12,020 nucleotides of DNA from Deltaproteobacteria bacterium. Lineage in GTDB: Bacteria; Chloroflexota; Dehalococcoidia; Dehalococcoidales; BS750m-G39. The notes under the pieces were generated by a model, which searched no databases, was not told the origin of the DNA, and saw only the letters and a program-made list of their open reading frames with translations. The stretch's first letter is position 1, and each line of letters opens with the position of its first letter. The stretch is taken from NCBI GenBank assembly GCA_013202445.1, contig JABMRW010000016.1:1-12020 (forward strand). Direction: 5' to 3'. Positions 5,807 through 11,814 of the stretch are shown one piece after another. Made by a program: the position numbers and the translations under genes.

Positions 5807-6294
5807 AGATTGCAATTTCAGCTACTGGTACTACTCTGGATGCTGAGGTAGACCCGCGGTTCGGGCGCTGCCAGTATTTCATCATCGCCGACCCGCAAAC
5901 GATGGAATTTGAGGCCGTGGATAACTCCAGCGCCACGGCGGCGGGCGGAGCCGGTATCGCGGCTGCCCAGATGATAGCCGGTAAGGGAGTAGAGGCGGTT
6001 CTTACCGGTAACTGTGGCCCCAACGCCCATCAGGTGCTCTCCCCCGCCGGAATCCAGGTGATAACCGGCGTTTCCGGGAAGATAAAGGACGCCATTACGG
6101 CTTATCAATCGGGAAAGCTCCAGGCAAACTCCAAGCCCAATGTGCCTGACCACTTTGGCATGGGGGCTGACCCCGGTACGGGAACTAACCCCGGCATGGG
6201 CGGTGGTATGGGCAAAGGCATGGGCGGTGGTATGGGCAGAGGTGGAGGCGGAGGCATGGGGCGCGGCAGGGGTGGAGGCAGGGGCAGAGTATAG
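5803..6294 (+). CDS. NifX/NifB-type dinitrogenase iron-molybdenum cofactor domain protein with Gly/Met-rich tail
   Basis: A 163-residue protein. Residues 1-108 form the small NifX-like (Nitro_FeMo-Co) domain: MKIAISATGTTLDAEVDPRF then GRC at C23, GGAGIAAAQ near 48-56, GVEAVLTGNCGPNAHQVL with C71, and GVSGKIKDAITAYQSGKL. The family binds metal-sulfur clusters and includes FeMo-co carriers (NifX, NafY) and the Mo-Cu orange protein ORP. Residues 119-163 are an unusual low-complexity tail of GMGGGMG and GRGGG units built from a 24-base tandem repeat. The tail could bind soft metals through Met, or be a flexible linker, and resembles the Gly-rich parts of the DUF5320 neighbours. There are no nitrogenase genes in the window, so the cluster carried is unlikely to be FeMo-co. 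Its ATG overlaps the DUF5320 stop. Confidence 0.92.
   Translation: MKIAISATGTTLDAEVDPRFGRCQYFIIADPQTMEFEAVDNSSATAAGGAGIAAAQMIAGKGVEAVLTGNCGPNAHQVLSPAGIQVITGVSGKIKDAITAYQSGKLQANSKPNVPDHFGMGADPGTGTNPGMGGGMGKGMGGGMGRGGGGGMGRGRGGGRGRV
6193..6240 (+). repeat. 24-base tandem repeat in the NifX-like tail
   Basis: Bases 6193-6216 and 6217-6240 are two adjacent 24-base units that differ only at the penultimate base (AAA versus AGA at the unit end). They encode GMGGGMGK and GMGGGMGR. Further degenerate Gly-Met-Gly-Arg units follow to the stop. The near identity at the DNA level points to recent duplication by slippage. Confidence 0.9.
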
Positions 6295-7137
6295 ATGATT
6301 ATATCTGTCGCCAGCGGTAAAGGCGGTACGGGTAAGACGCTGGTAGCCACCAGCCTGGCCCTTTCTCTGAAAGATAACCATAAAGTCATGCTTCTGGACT
6401 GTGATGTTGAGGAGCCAAATGCTCATGTCTTTCTAAAGCCAGCCATTACCGGCAGTGAGGCTGTCCATATACCCGTCCCCAGGGTAGATGAAGCAAAGTG
6501 CACCCGGTGCGGTAAGTGCGCCGAGATCTGCGCCTACAACGCCATCGCTGTTATCGGCGAGCATGTGCTGACCTTCTCTCAGCTCTGTCACGGCTGCGGA
6601 GCCTGCAGTTATCTCTGCCCGGAGAAGGCTATATCCGAAGAGCCCCGGGAAATGGGCCTGGTGGAATGGGGGCAGGCGGATGGCCTGAATTTTGCTCACG
6701 GCAAACTCACCGTCGGCGAGGCAATGGCGCCACCGATTATCAAGCAGGTAAAACAGAAGGCTGATAACGGAGGGACGGTTATTATTGATATCCCACCGGG
6801 AACGTCCTGCCCGGTGGTGGAGGCAGTCAAGGGTAGCGACTTCTGCCTACTGGTAACGGAGCCGACGCCGTTCGGGCTAAACGACCTCGCCCTGGCCGTG
6901 GAAACAATGAGAGAGCTCAATATACCCTGCGGAATTGTTCTCAACCGCGCCGGCGTCGGCGATGATAAGGTAGAAGAATACTGCCGTAAAGAGAACTTAC
7001 CCATACTGCTCACCATACCCCTGGATACCGGGATTGCCCGTCTGTACTCTAAGGGGATACCCCTGGTTGAGGGTATGCCGGAGTGGAAGGATAGCTTCCG
7101 CGAGCTTTTTAATAAGATTAAAGGAACCAGTAGATGA
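6295..7137 (+). CDS. MinD-superfamily P-loop ATPase with inserted ferredoxin domain (copy 1)
   Basis: A 280-residue cytosolic ATPase. The deviant Walker A motif SGKGGTGKT lies at 7-15 and the switch region DCDVEEPN at 35-42. Residues 66-110 insert a 2[4Fe-4S] ferredoxin: C69-x2-C72-x2-C75-x3-C79 and C98-x2-C101-x2-C104-x3-C108-P. Walker B/switch II follows as VIIDIPPGTSCPV, with VTEPTPFGLNDL and LNRAG after it. Paired copies of this Fer-containing MinD family occur beside NifX-like/ORP proteins in sulfate reducers and other anaerobes, where they are thought to drive ATP-dependent metal-cluster delivery. The start abuts the previous TAG with no gap, and the stop overlaps the next ATG. The reaction itself (ATP hydrolysis linked to cluster transfer) is inferred from the family. 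Confidence 0.93.
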   Translation: MIISVASGKGGTGKTLVATSLALSLKDNHKVMLLDCDVEEPNAHVFLKPAITGSEAVHIPVPRVDEAKCTRCGKCAEICAYNAIAVIGEHVLTFSQLCHGCGACSYLCPEKAISEEPREMGLVEWGQADGLNFAHGKLTVGEAMAPPIIKQVKQKADNGGTVIIDIPPGTSCPVVEAVKGSDFCLLVTEPTPFGLNDLALAVETMRELNIPCGIVLNRAGVGDDKVEEYCRKENLPILLTIPLDTGIARLYSKGIPLVEGMPEWKDSFRELFNKIKGTSR

Positions 7138-7997
7138 AAGAAATCGTAGTCTTAAGCGGTAAAGGGGGCACCGGCAAGACCAGCATTGTTGGCTCGCTGG
7201 CGGCTCTAGCAGAAAGAAAGGTGCTGGCCGACTGCGATGTGGATGCGGCTGACCTCCATCTGCTGCTCAGCCCTTCGGTGAAAGAGGAAACCGAGTTCTG
7301 GAGCGGGCAGGTAGCCTACATTGACCCGGACAAATGCACCGAGTGCGGCCTGTGCCAGGACCTTTGCCGTTTCGATGCCATCAAGGATTTCAGGGTTGAC
7401 CCCGTCTCCTGCGAGGGCTGTTGCTTTTGCTCCCATATCTGCCCGGTTGAAGCCATAACTATGAAAGAAAACCTGTCCGGACACTGGTTTATCTCCGATA
7501 CTAAATATGGCCCTCTGCTTCACGCCCGGCTGGGAATCGCCCAGGAGAATTCGGGCAAACTGGTGGCAGTAGTCAGGCAGCAGGCAAGAAAGGTTGCCGA
7601 GGAGCAGGGCTTTGACTGCATTATCAGCGACGGCCCGCCGGGTATCGGTTGCCCGGTAATTTCATCCCTGTCCGGAGCCAGCCTGGCGCTACTGGTCACT
7701 GAACCCACACTTTCGGGAATGCACGACCTGGATAGAGTCCTGGGCGTGTGCCGGCATTTTAGCATCCCGGCCATGGTATGTATCAATAAGTACGATATCA
7801 ATGAGGAAAACAGTCGCCAGATTGAAAGTCACTGTCTCAGCCAGGGAATAGAGGTGGTTGGGAGGGTTCCCTTTGATAACGTGGTCACCGAATCAATCGT
7901 CAAAGGGATACCGGTAGTCGAATACTCTGATGGCAGGGTCTCTCATGAGATTGAGAAGCTGTGGCAGAATATCGCGGAACGGTTAGACAGGAACTAA
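7134..7997 (+). CDS. MinD-superfamily P-loop ATPase with inserted ferredoxin domain (copy 2)
   Basis: A 287-residue paralog of the preceding ATPase. Walker A is LSGKGGTGKT at 7-16 and the switch region is DCDVDAADLH at 33-42. The ferredoxin insert has C68-x2-C71-x2-C74-x3-C78 and C93-x2-C96-C97-x-C99-x3-C103-P, with an extra C97. Walker B/switch II is CIISDGPPGIGCPV. VTEPTLSGMHDLDRVL and CINKYDIN are further family motifs. The tandem pair is standard for this family, and the two may form a heterodimer with ATP at the interface; this is inference from MinD-type dimers. The ATGA overlap with copy 1 favours equimolar synthesis. Confidence 0.93.
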   Translation: MKEIVVLSGKGGTGKTSIVGSLAALAERKVLADCDVDAADLHLLLSPSVKEETEFWSGQVAYIDPDKCTECGLCQDLCRFDAIKDFRVDPVSCEGCCFCSHICPVEAITMKENLSGHWFISDTKYGPLLHARLGIAQENSGKLVAVVRQQARKVAEEQGFDCIISDGPPGIGCPVISSLSGASLALLVTEPTLSGMHDLDRVLGVCRHFSIPAMVCINKYDINEENSRQIESHCLSQGIEVVGRVPFDNVVTESIVKGIPVVEYSDGRVSHEIEKLWQNIAERLDRN

Positions 7998-8007
7998 GGG
8001 GGTATAG

Positions 8008-8021
8008 AAGCCGGAAGGCTT
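8008..8021 (+). other. Small hairpin with GGAA (GNRA) loop before the CoA_binding_2 gene
   Basis: AAGCC and GGCTT flank a GGAA tetraloop in the short gap between the second ATPase and the next gene. The stem is only 5 bp, so it may be a minor mRNA structure or chance. It lies just upstream of the GAGG ribosome binding site at 8022-8025. Confidence 0.25.
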
Positions 8022-8033
8022 GAGGAAATAGCG

Positions 8034-8411
8034 ATGGAGGAGCTGGCAAAAGAATTTATGGCGCAAAAAAGGTTTGCCCTGGTCGGCGCCACCGGCAACA
8101 CCCAAAAGAACGGCTACCGGATATTCAAGAACCTGAGCCGCCGCGGCTACGAGGTCTATCCGGTAAATCCGGGTCTGGAGGAGCTGGAGGGGGTTAAGTG
8201 TTATCACAGCCTGGCTGACATTCCAGTCAGGGTTGATGTGGTTGACTTTGTGGTGCCGCCCCAGGTGACCGAGGCCACTCTTAAGGAGTGCAAACGACTG
8301 GGGCTGGACCGCATATGGCTCCAACCCGGCTCCGAAAGCGAGGCGGCCATCGCCTTCTGCCGTGAGAACGAGCTAAAGGTTGTTCATGGCATCTGCGTGA
8401 TGTCAAACTAA
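8034..8411 (+). CDS. CoA_binding_2 domain protein (YccU-like)
   Basis: A 125-residue single-domain Rossmann protein of the CoA-binding YccU type. The nucleotide-binding loop is FALVGATGNTQKNGY at 14-28. YPVNPGLEELEG follows at 42-53, then PVRVDVVDFVVPP at 64-76, a run IWLQPGSES, and the C-terminal VVHGICVM. C119 lies in the conserved late GxC motif of this family. GAGG at 8022-8025 is 8 bases before ATG 8034. An alternative ATG at 8058, just before the core domain, is possible. The family binds CoA or a similar nucleotide but no enzymatic reaction is settled. It lies inside the metal-cofactor operon and could be a redox or thiol sensor there, which is a guess. Confidence 0.88.
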   Translation: MEELAKEFMAQKRFALVGATGNTQKNGYRIFKNLSRRGYEVYPVNPGLEELEGVKCYHSLADIPVRVDVVDFVVPPQVTEATLKECKRLGLDRIWLQPGSESEAAIAFCRENELKVVHGICVMSN

Positions 8412-8433
8412 ATTAAGTATATTGGAGGTTATT

Positions 8434-8772
8434 ATGAGATACGCTATACCGGTAAGCGGCGGGATGGTATCGCCGCACTTTGGCCACTGTGAGCAGTTTG
8501 CCCTGATAGACGTTGACGAAGATAAAAAGGAAATAACCAGTAAAGAGCTTGTCCCTTCACCGGGGCACGAACCGGGTTTGCTTCCGAAATGGCTGGCTGA
8601 GCAGGGCGTCTCCTTTGTGATTGCCGGCGGCATGGGCTCACGGGCCCAAGACCTTTTCCAGCAAAACAACATCGGGGTTATCATCGGCACCATGGAAAAC
8701 GACCCCGAGAAGGCGGTGCTGAGCCACCTTGATGGCAAACTGGCCACCGGGGATAACATTTGTGACCACTAA
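8434..8772 (+). CDS. NifX/NifB-type dinitrogenase iron-molybdenum cofactor domain protein (second copy)
   Basis: A 112-residue protein. I place the start at ATG 8434, because GGAGG at 8424-8428 is 5 bases upstream and the family begins at the MRYAIP strand; the earlier TTG at 8422 overlaps that ribosome binding site. Its motifs are SPHFGHCEQF at 13-22 with H15, H18 and C19, then GVSFVIAGGMGSRAQDLF near 58-75 and HLDGKL near 98-103. The His-x2-His-Cys set is typical of the subgroup and likely binds metal. Unlike the first NifX-like protein it has no TGNCG cysteine and no Gly-rich tail, so the two copies are probably not redundant. It sits 22 bases after the CoA_binding_2 gene and 24 before the Mrp gene. 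Confidence 0.92.
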   Translation: MRYAIPVSGGMVSPHFGHCEQFALIDVDEDKKEITSKELVPSPGHEPGLLPKWLAEQGVSFVIAGGMGSRAQDLFQQNNIGVIIGTMENDPEKAVLSHLDGKLATGDNICDH

Positions 8773-8796
8773 GTCGCTAGACGGAGGACAAATTGC

Positions 8797-9801
8797 ATGT
8801 TAAATGAGGAGCAGATAAAGCAGAGCCTCGAGGCGGTGCTGGTGCCTGAGGTCAAGCGCAGTATAGTCGGGCTGAATCTCGTTCGCGAGATTGATATATC
8901 TGATAGCAAGGTCAAGGTCAATCTGGCCTCGGCGGCACTGAGCGAAAGTACCCAGGACTGGCTCAAAACCAAGACCAAAGAAGTGCTGGGAAAACTGCCC
9001 GGTGTGAATGGAGTAGAGGTAAGCTTCGTCGAAGCCAAACCAAAAGAGCTAAATAAGATTACCCATGTTATCGCCGTGATGAGCGGTAAGGGTGGCGTGG
9101 GTAAGTCTCTAGTGGCCAGCCTCAGTGCCATCTCACTAAAACGGCAGGGTTACGAAGTCGGCATTCTGGATGCCGACATCACCGGGGCCAGCATACCCAA
9201 GATGTTTGGCATTTATTACCGCCCTGCCGGTAGTGATAGCGGCATTCTCCCGGTGCTGTCCAGAGCTGGTATTGAGGTAATGTCTATCAACCTTCTCCTG
9301 CCCAGTGAGGACGATGCGGTTATCTGGCGCGGGCCACTTATCGGCAAGGTAATTACCCAGTTCTGGGAAGAGGTACTCTGGGGGAAGCTTGATTACCTGA
9401 TTGTTGACCTGCCGCCGGGAACTGCCGACGCCCCGCTCACCGTAATGCAGACAATTCCTATTTCCGGGGTAGTTATCGTTTTCACACCGCAGCACCTGGT
9501 AGAGATGATAGTTAAAAAGGCGGTGAACATGGCTCAGAAGATGGGGAAACGAGTTCTGGGCGTGGTGGAGAACATGAGCTACCTTTATGTGCCGGAAATA
9601 GACAAGAAGATTGAAATCTTCGGCAAAAGCCGGGCGAAGCAGATGGCCAGCACCGCCAGCGCACCATTGCTGGGGCAGTTGCCCATAGACCCGGAACTGG
9701 CCAAGCTCTGTGACGAGGGCAATATCGAGCGCTATAACGGTGAGATTATGACCACCCTGGGTAAGGCTCTAAATCAGGCGGTATCAGCCAAACCTAAATA
9801 A
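8797..9801 (+). CDS. Mrp/NBP35-family ATPase with N-terminal DUF59 domain, lacking the CxxC motif
   Basis: A 334-residue protein. Residues 5-85 are a DUF59/MIP18-like domain (VPEVKRSIVGLNLVREIDI). From about 90 on is the P-loop ATPase: Walker A VMSGKGGVGKSLVA at 94-107, DADITGASIPKMFG at 125-138, VIWRGPLIGKVITQFW at 175-190, and DYLIVDLPPGTADAPLT at 199-215. This is the Fe-S carrier family (Mrp/ApbC/Ind1) that loads clusters on target proteins. The dimer-bridging CxxC that normally follows VENMSY is V265-P-E-I268 here, and the usual Cys in the DUF59 domain is missing too. The only Cys is C305. It is flanked by NifX-like and IscU-like genes. Loss of CxxC is known in some Mrp lineages and does not by itself mean loss of function. 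Confidence 0.93.
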   Translation: MLNEEQIKQSLEAVLVPEVKRSIVGLNLVREIDISDSKVKVNLASAALSESTQDWLKTKTKEVLGKLPGVNGVEVSFVEAKPKELNKITHVIAVMSGKGGVGKSLVASLSAISLKRQGYEVGILDADITGASIPKMFGIYYRPAGSDSGILPVLSRAGIEVMSINLLLPSEDDAVIWRGPLIGKVITQFWEEVLWGKLDYLIVDLPPGTADAPLTVMQTIPISGVVIVFTPQHLVEMIVKKAVNMAQKMGKRVLGVVENMSYLYVPEIDKKIEIFGKSRAKQMASTASAPLLGQLPIDPELAKLCDEGNIERYNGEIMTTLGKALNQAVSAKPK

Positions 9802-9818
9802 GATAGGAGTCAAAGGCA

Positions 9819-10277
9819 ATGTCTTCATCATGGGAAGAGTTTGAGGAACTAATCAAGCAGGAGATGAGAAAGATATACTCCGAAGCCGCTATCGAGCACA
9901 GCATGAACCCAAAGAACCTGGGGGAACTGGAAGATGCCGATGGCTTTGCCCGGGTAATCGGTCCCTGTGGTGACACCATGGAGATATGGCTCAAGGTAAA
10001 GAACGGTACTATTGCCCAAGCTACCTTTTTAACTGACGGCTGTGGAACGTCCATCGCCTCTGGCAGCATGACTACCGAGCTGGCCAAGGGGAAAAGCATT
10101 GCTGAAGCCCGGAAGATAAGCCAGGAGAATGTCCTGAATGCCTTGGGAGGGCTACCTGAGGAAAGCGAGCACTGTGCGCTTCTGGCATCAAACACATTAA
10201 AAGAAGCTATAAAAGACTATTTGGCAATGAAGAAAGAACCGTGGAAGAAGGCCTACCACAAACACATTGGCCACTAG
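9819..10277 (+). CDS. IscU/NifU N-terminal-type Fe-S cluster scaffold
   Basis: A 152-residue IscU/NifU_N protein, slightly longer than IscU (about 128) because of an N-terminal extension and a Lys/His-rich C-terminus. The three cluster-ligand cysteines are present: C50 in GPCGD with D52, C75 in DGCGTSIASGS, and C119 in EHCALLA. These build a nascent [2Fe-2S] or [4Fe-4S] cluster with sulfur from a cysteine desulfurase; no iscS/nifS gene is in the window. The HscA-binding LPPVK motif is absent at the usual place, where ALGGLPEESEH is seen instead, as in many anaerobe homologs. AGGAG at 9806-9810 precedes the ATG. It follows the Mrp ATPase by 17 bases, so scaffold and carrier are likely made together. 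Confidence 0.92.
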   Translation: MSSSWEEFEELIKQEMRKIYSEAAIEHSMNPKNLGELEDADGFARVIGPCGDTMEIWLKVKNGTIAQATFLTDGCGTSIASGSMTTELAKGKSIAEARKISQENVLNALGGLPEESEHCALLASNTLKEAIKDYLAMKKEPWKKAYHKHIGH

Positions 10278-10289
10278 AGGTGCAGCATA

Positions 10290-11060
10290 GTGGCTAATTC
10301 TATTATCTATGGCCCGGTTCCATCATGGAGGCTGGGCAGGTCGCTAGGTATCGATCTCCTGTCTACTAAGGGGAAGACATGTTCATTTGATTGTGTCTAT
10401 TGCCAATTGGGAATGACGGTTTACCCTGAAGTGGAACGTGAAGAGTTTGTCAGCTTGGATAGGCTTGCCCGGGAGTTGAAAACAGTAGAAGGTGTTGCCG
10501 CCGATTATGCTACCTTCTCCGGGATGGGTGAACCGAGCCTGGCGTCCAACCTCGGCGAGGCAATAAGGCTGGTGAAGTCAGTCCTGAAACTGCCGGTAGC
10601 AGTCCTTACCAACTCCTCCTTAATACCCAGAGAAGACGTACGCCGCGAACTTTCCCTGGCTGATGTGGTTGTAGCCAAGATTGATGCGCCGGCTGAGGAG
10701 CTTTTTAGTAAAATCAACCGTCCTATCGGAAGCCAGACACTGGCCGTAATCCTGAAGGCGCTTCAACTCTTTAGGGAAGAGTACCACGGGAAGCTCGCTC
10801 TCCAGATGATGTTCATTGAGGCAAACAGGGGCTACGCTGTGGACATGGCAAAAATAGCCGAGCATCTTTCTCCCGACGAAGTACAGATAAATACACCTCT
10901 GCGTCCCTGTGGCGTGAGTCCATTGTCACCTGCGGAGTTGGTTGCTATAGGGCAGGAATTCAGCAATTTTCAGAATGTGTTTACAGTATATGGGGCATTA
11001 AAGCCGGAGGTTATACCGTTTGATTTAGCGGAAACATTACGGCGCCGCCCCAAGCTCTAG
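10290..11060 (+). CDS. Radical SAM protein of unknown substrate
   Basis: A 256-residue protein that starts at GTG 10290, with AGAGGTG at 10276-10282 seven bases upstream and 12 bases after the scaffold gene. The radical SAM [4Fe-4S] motif is C31-x3-C35-x2-C38 in KTCSFDCVYCQLG. YGPVPSWRLGRSLG at 7-20 is a strong subfamily signature, and FSGMGEP at 76-82 is the SAM-binding GGE-type motif. DVVVAKIDAPAEELF and EVQINTPLRPCG lie in the later barrel. The family resembles COG0731-type Fe-S oxidoreductases. The only Cys outside the motif is near PLRPCG, so there is no auxiliary-cluster SPASM or B12 domain. Its substrate is not known. Operon position suggests a role in cofactor or tRNA modification, which is inference. 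Confidence 0.9.
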   Translation: MANSIIYGPVPSWRLGRSLGIDLLSTKGKTCSFDCVYCQLGMTVYPEVEREEFVSLDRLARELKTVEGVAADYATFSGMGEPSLASNLGEAIRLVKSVLKLPVAVLTNSSLIPREDVRRELSLADVVVAKIDAPAEELFSKINRPIGSQTLAVILKALQLFREEYHGKLALQMMFIEANRGYAVDMAKIAEHLSPDEVQINTPLRPCGVSPLSPAELVAIGQEFSNFQNVFTVYGALKPEVIPFDLAETLRRRPKL

Positions 11061-11124
11061 TAGCCTTGTATGGCTGGAGCAGGTAAAAGAGGATTAATTG
11101 GTACGTGACTGGAGGTAGCAGTTT

Positions 11125-11376
11125 ATGGCTAAGGAAGATATGTTATGTCCCTTCTCGGGAAAGTTATGCAGGGAATGTCCCCTTTACCGGGGCAGACACT
11201 ATTACTTGTGTTTCAGTAGAAAATACCGGGGGCATTTGGAAAAGCCGGGTGGAGAAGACAGGGGAAACAACCCCGTTGCGGCTGAAAGCAACCCCGTCGA
11301 ACCAGTCTGGGCGCCCGCCGAAATGCCCAGCGCCATCGACCCGTTTACCCGACCGCTGGCAGACATCTATGATTAG
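11125..11376 (+). CDS. Small Cys-rich hypothetical protein
   Basis: An 83-residue protein with GGAGG at 11111-11115, nine bases before the ATG. The N-terminal part is C8-x6-C15-x2-C18-x10-C29 in LCPFSGKLCRECPLYRGRHY followed by YLCF, a likely zinc or Fe-S site. The second half is polar and Pro-rich, with no membrane segment. This frame is preferred over the overlapping frame 11105-11401 because of the ribosome site, the Cys spacing and a normal composition. I do not recognise a named family, though short proteins with the same CPFSGKxCRECPxYRGRHY pattern occur in anaerobes. It is the last gene of the run before the terminator at about 11703, and begins 64 bases after the radical SAM gene. Confidence 0.75.
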   Translation: MAKEDMLCPFSGKLCRECPLYRGRHYYLCFSRKYRGHLEKPGGEDRGNNPVAAESNPVEPVWAPAEMPSAIDPFTRPLADIYD

Positions 11377-11454
11377 ACAGTTGATTAGGCTAACTGCGTA
11401 GTAAATAAAGACCAGACCCTGTGCAAGTAGCTTGCAGTTAGAAAGTAGGCATAT

Positions 11455-11526
11455 ATGAAAGCAGAACTATTGAGTCAGCTGGCTAAAATTGTTGGCCAGG
11501 ATTACGTGGCTTGCTCAGTTTCTTGA
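11455..11526 (+). pseudogene. Possible N-terminal remnant of an FAD-linked (GlcD-type) oxidase
   Basis: ATG 11455 opens a 23-residue frame that begins MKAELLSQLAKIVGQDYV and stops at TGA 11524-11526. The helix followed by IVG-x-x-x-V resembles the first 20 residues of FAD-binding oxidases of the glycolate oxidase/D-lactate dehydrogenase type. No continuation is seen in the other + frames after the stop, and no good Shine-Dalgarno precedes it. The match is short, so this could be chance. Confidence 0.3.
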
Positions 11527-11702
11527 AGGGATTTCTGTTTCATATTCTCCTAGCTGGGAACGGTGATTATCAATAGGGGTAATGTATTTCATATATTGTC
11601 TATCCATATTATACAGTCTGTCGCCCAACTGGCCAAGATTATTTGATACACGAAATGACGTAACGTTTAATGCTTGGTGGGGAAGGGCAAGAAGAGAGTT
11701 TA

Positions 11703-11732
11703 AGAGGGGGCTTTCAGCCCCCTCTGTTTATT
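11703..11732 (+). terminator. Rho-independent terminator
   Basis: A 10-bp perfect stem (AGAGGGGGCT, 11703-11712, with AGCCCCCTCT, 11716-11725) around a 3-base loop is followed by GTTTATT. The GC-rich stem is strong and the T-tract is modest. It is the only good intrinsic terminator seen in the window and would end the long operon that begins at 3893. Confidence 0.85.
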
Positions 11733-11747
11733 GGGTGGGTGGGTGGG
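11733..11747 (+). other. G-quadruplex motif (GGGT)3GGG
   Basis: GGGTGGGTGGGTGGG is four G-triplets with single-T loops, the textbook pattern for a very stable parallel quadruplex. It starts at the base after the terminator's T-rich tail and lies 39 bases before the -35 box of the next promoter. It is G-rich on the + strand, so transcripts crossing the terminator would carry it. Confidence 0.85.
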
Positions 11748-11785
11748 AAGAAAGACTTAGGTCAAAAATGGGGGCTGGGGGGGTA

Positions 11786-11814
11786 TTGACATGCTGGGAA
11801 ACGCGAGTTACACT
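11786..11814 (+). promoter_or_regulatory. Sigma-70-type promoter for the corrinoid-protein gene
   Basis: TTGACA (11786-11791), a 17-base spacer and TACACT (11809-11814, 4 of 6 to consensus) form a strong promoter. The -35 lies two bases after a run of seven G (11777-11783). Transcription would begin near 11821, leaving a leader of about 110 bases before ATG 11933. The same -35 and spacing are used by the promoter at 3782. Confidence 0.7.

Noticed and set aside
5818..6426. A 202-residue minus-strand frame with His/Ala-rich repeats
   Set aside because: Its repeats are the antisense reading of the Gly/Met tail of the NifX-like protein, and it overlaps two clear + strand genes.
8422..8433. TTG start that would add MEVI to the second NifX-like protein
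   Set aside because: The TTG sits inside the GGAGG ribosome site that serves ATG 8434, and family members begin at the following strand.
5803..10277. Nitrogenase cofactor (nif) cluster
   Set aside because: NifX-like and NifU-like domains are present, but there is no nifH, nifD, nifK, nifE, nifN or true nifB here; these domains are common in non-fixing anaerobes.
11105..11401. A 98-residue + strand frame overlapping the small Cys-rich gene
   Set aside because: The other frame (11125-11376) has GGAGG at proper spacing and an ordered Cys motif; this one has odd composition and no ribosome site.
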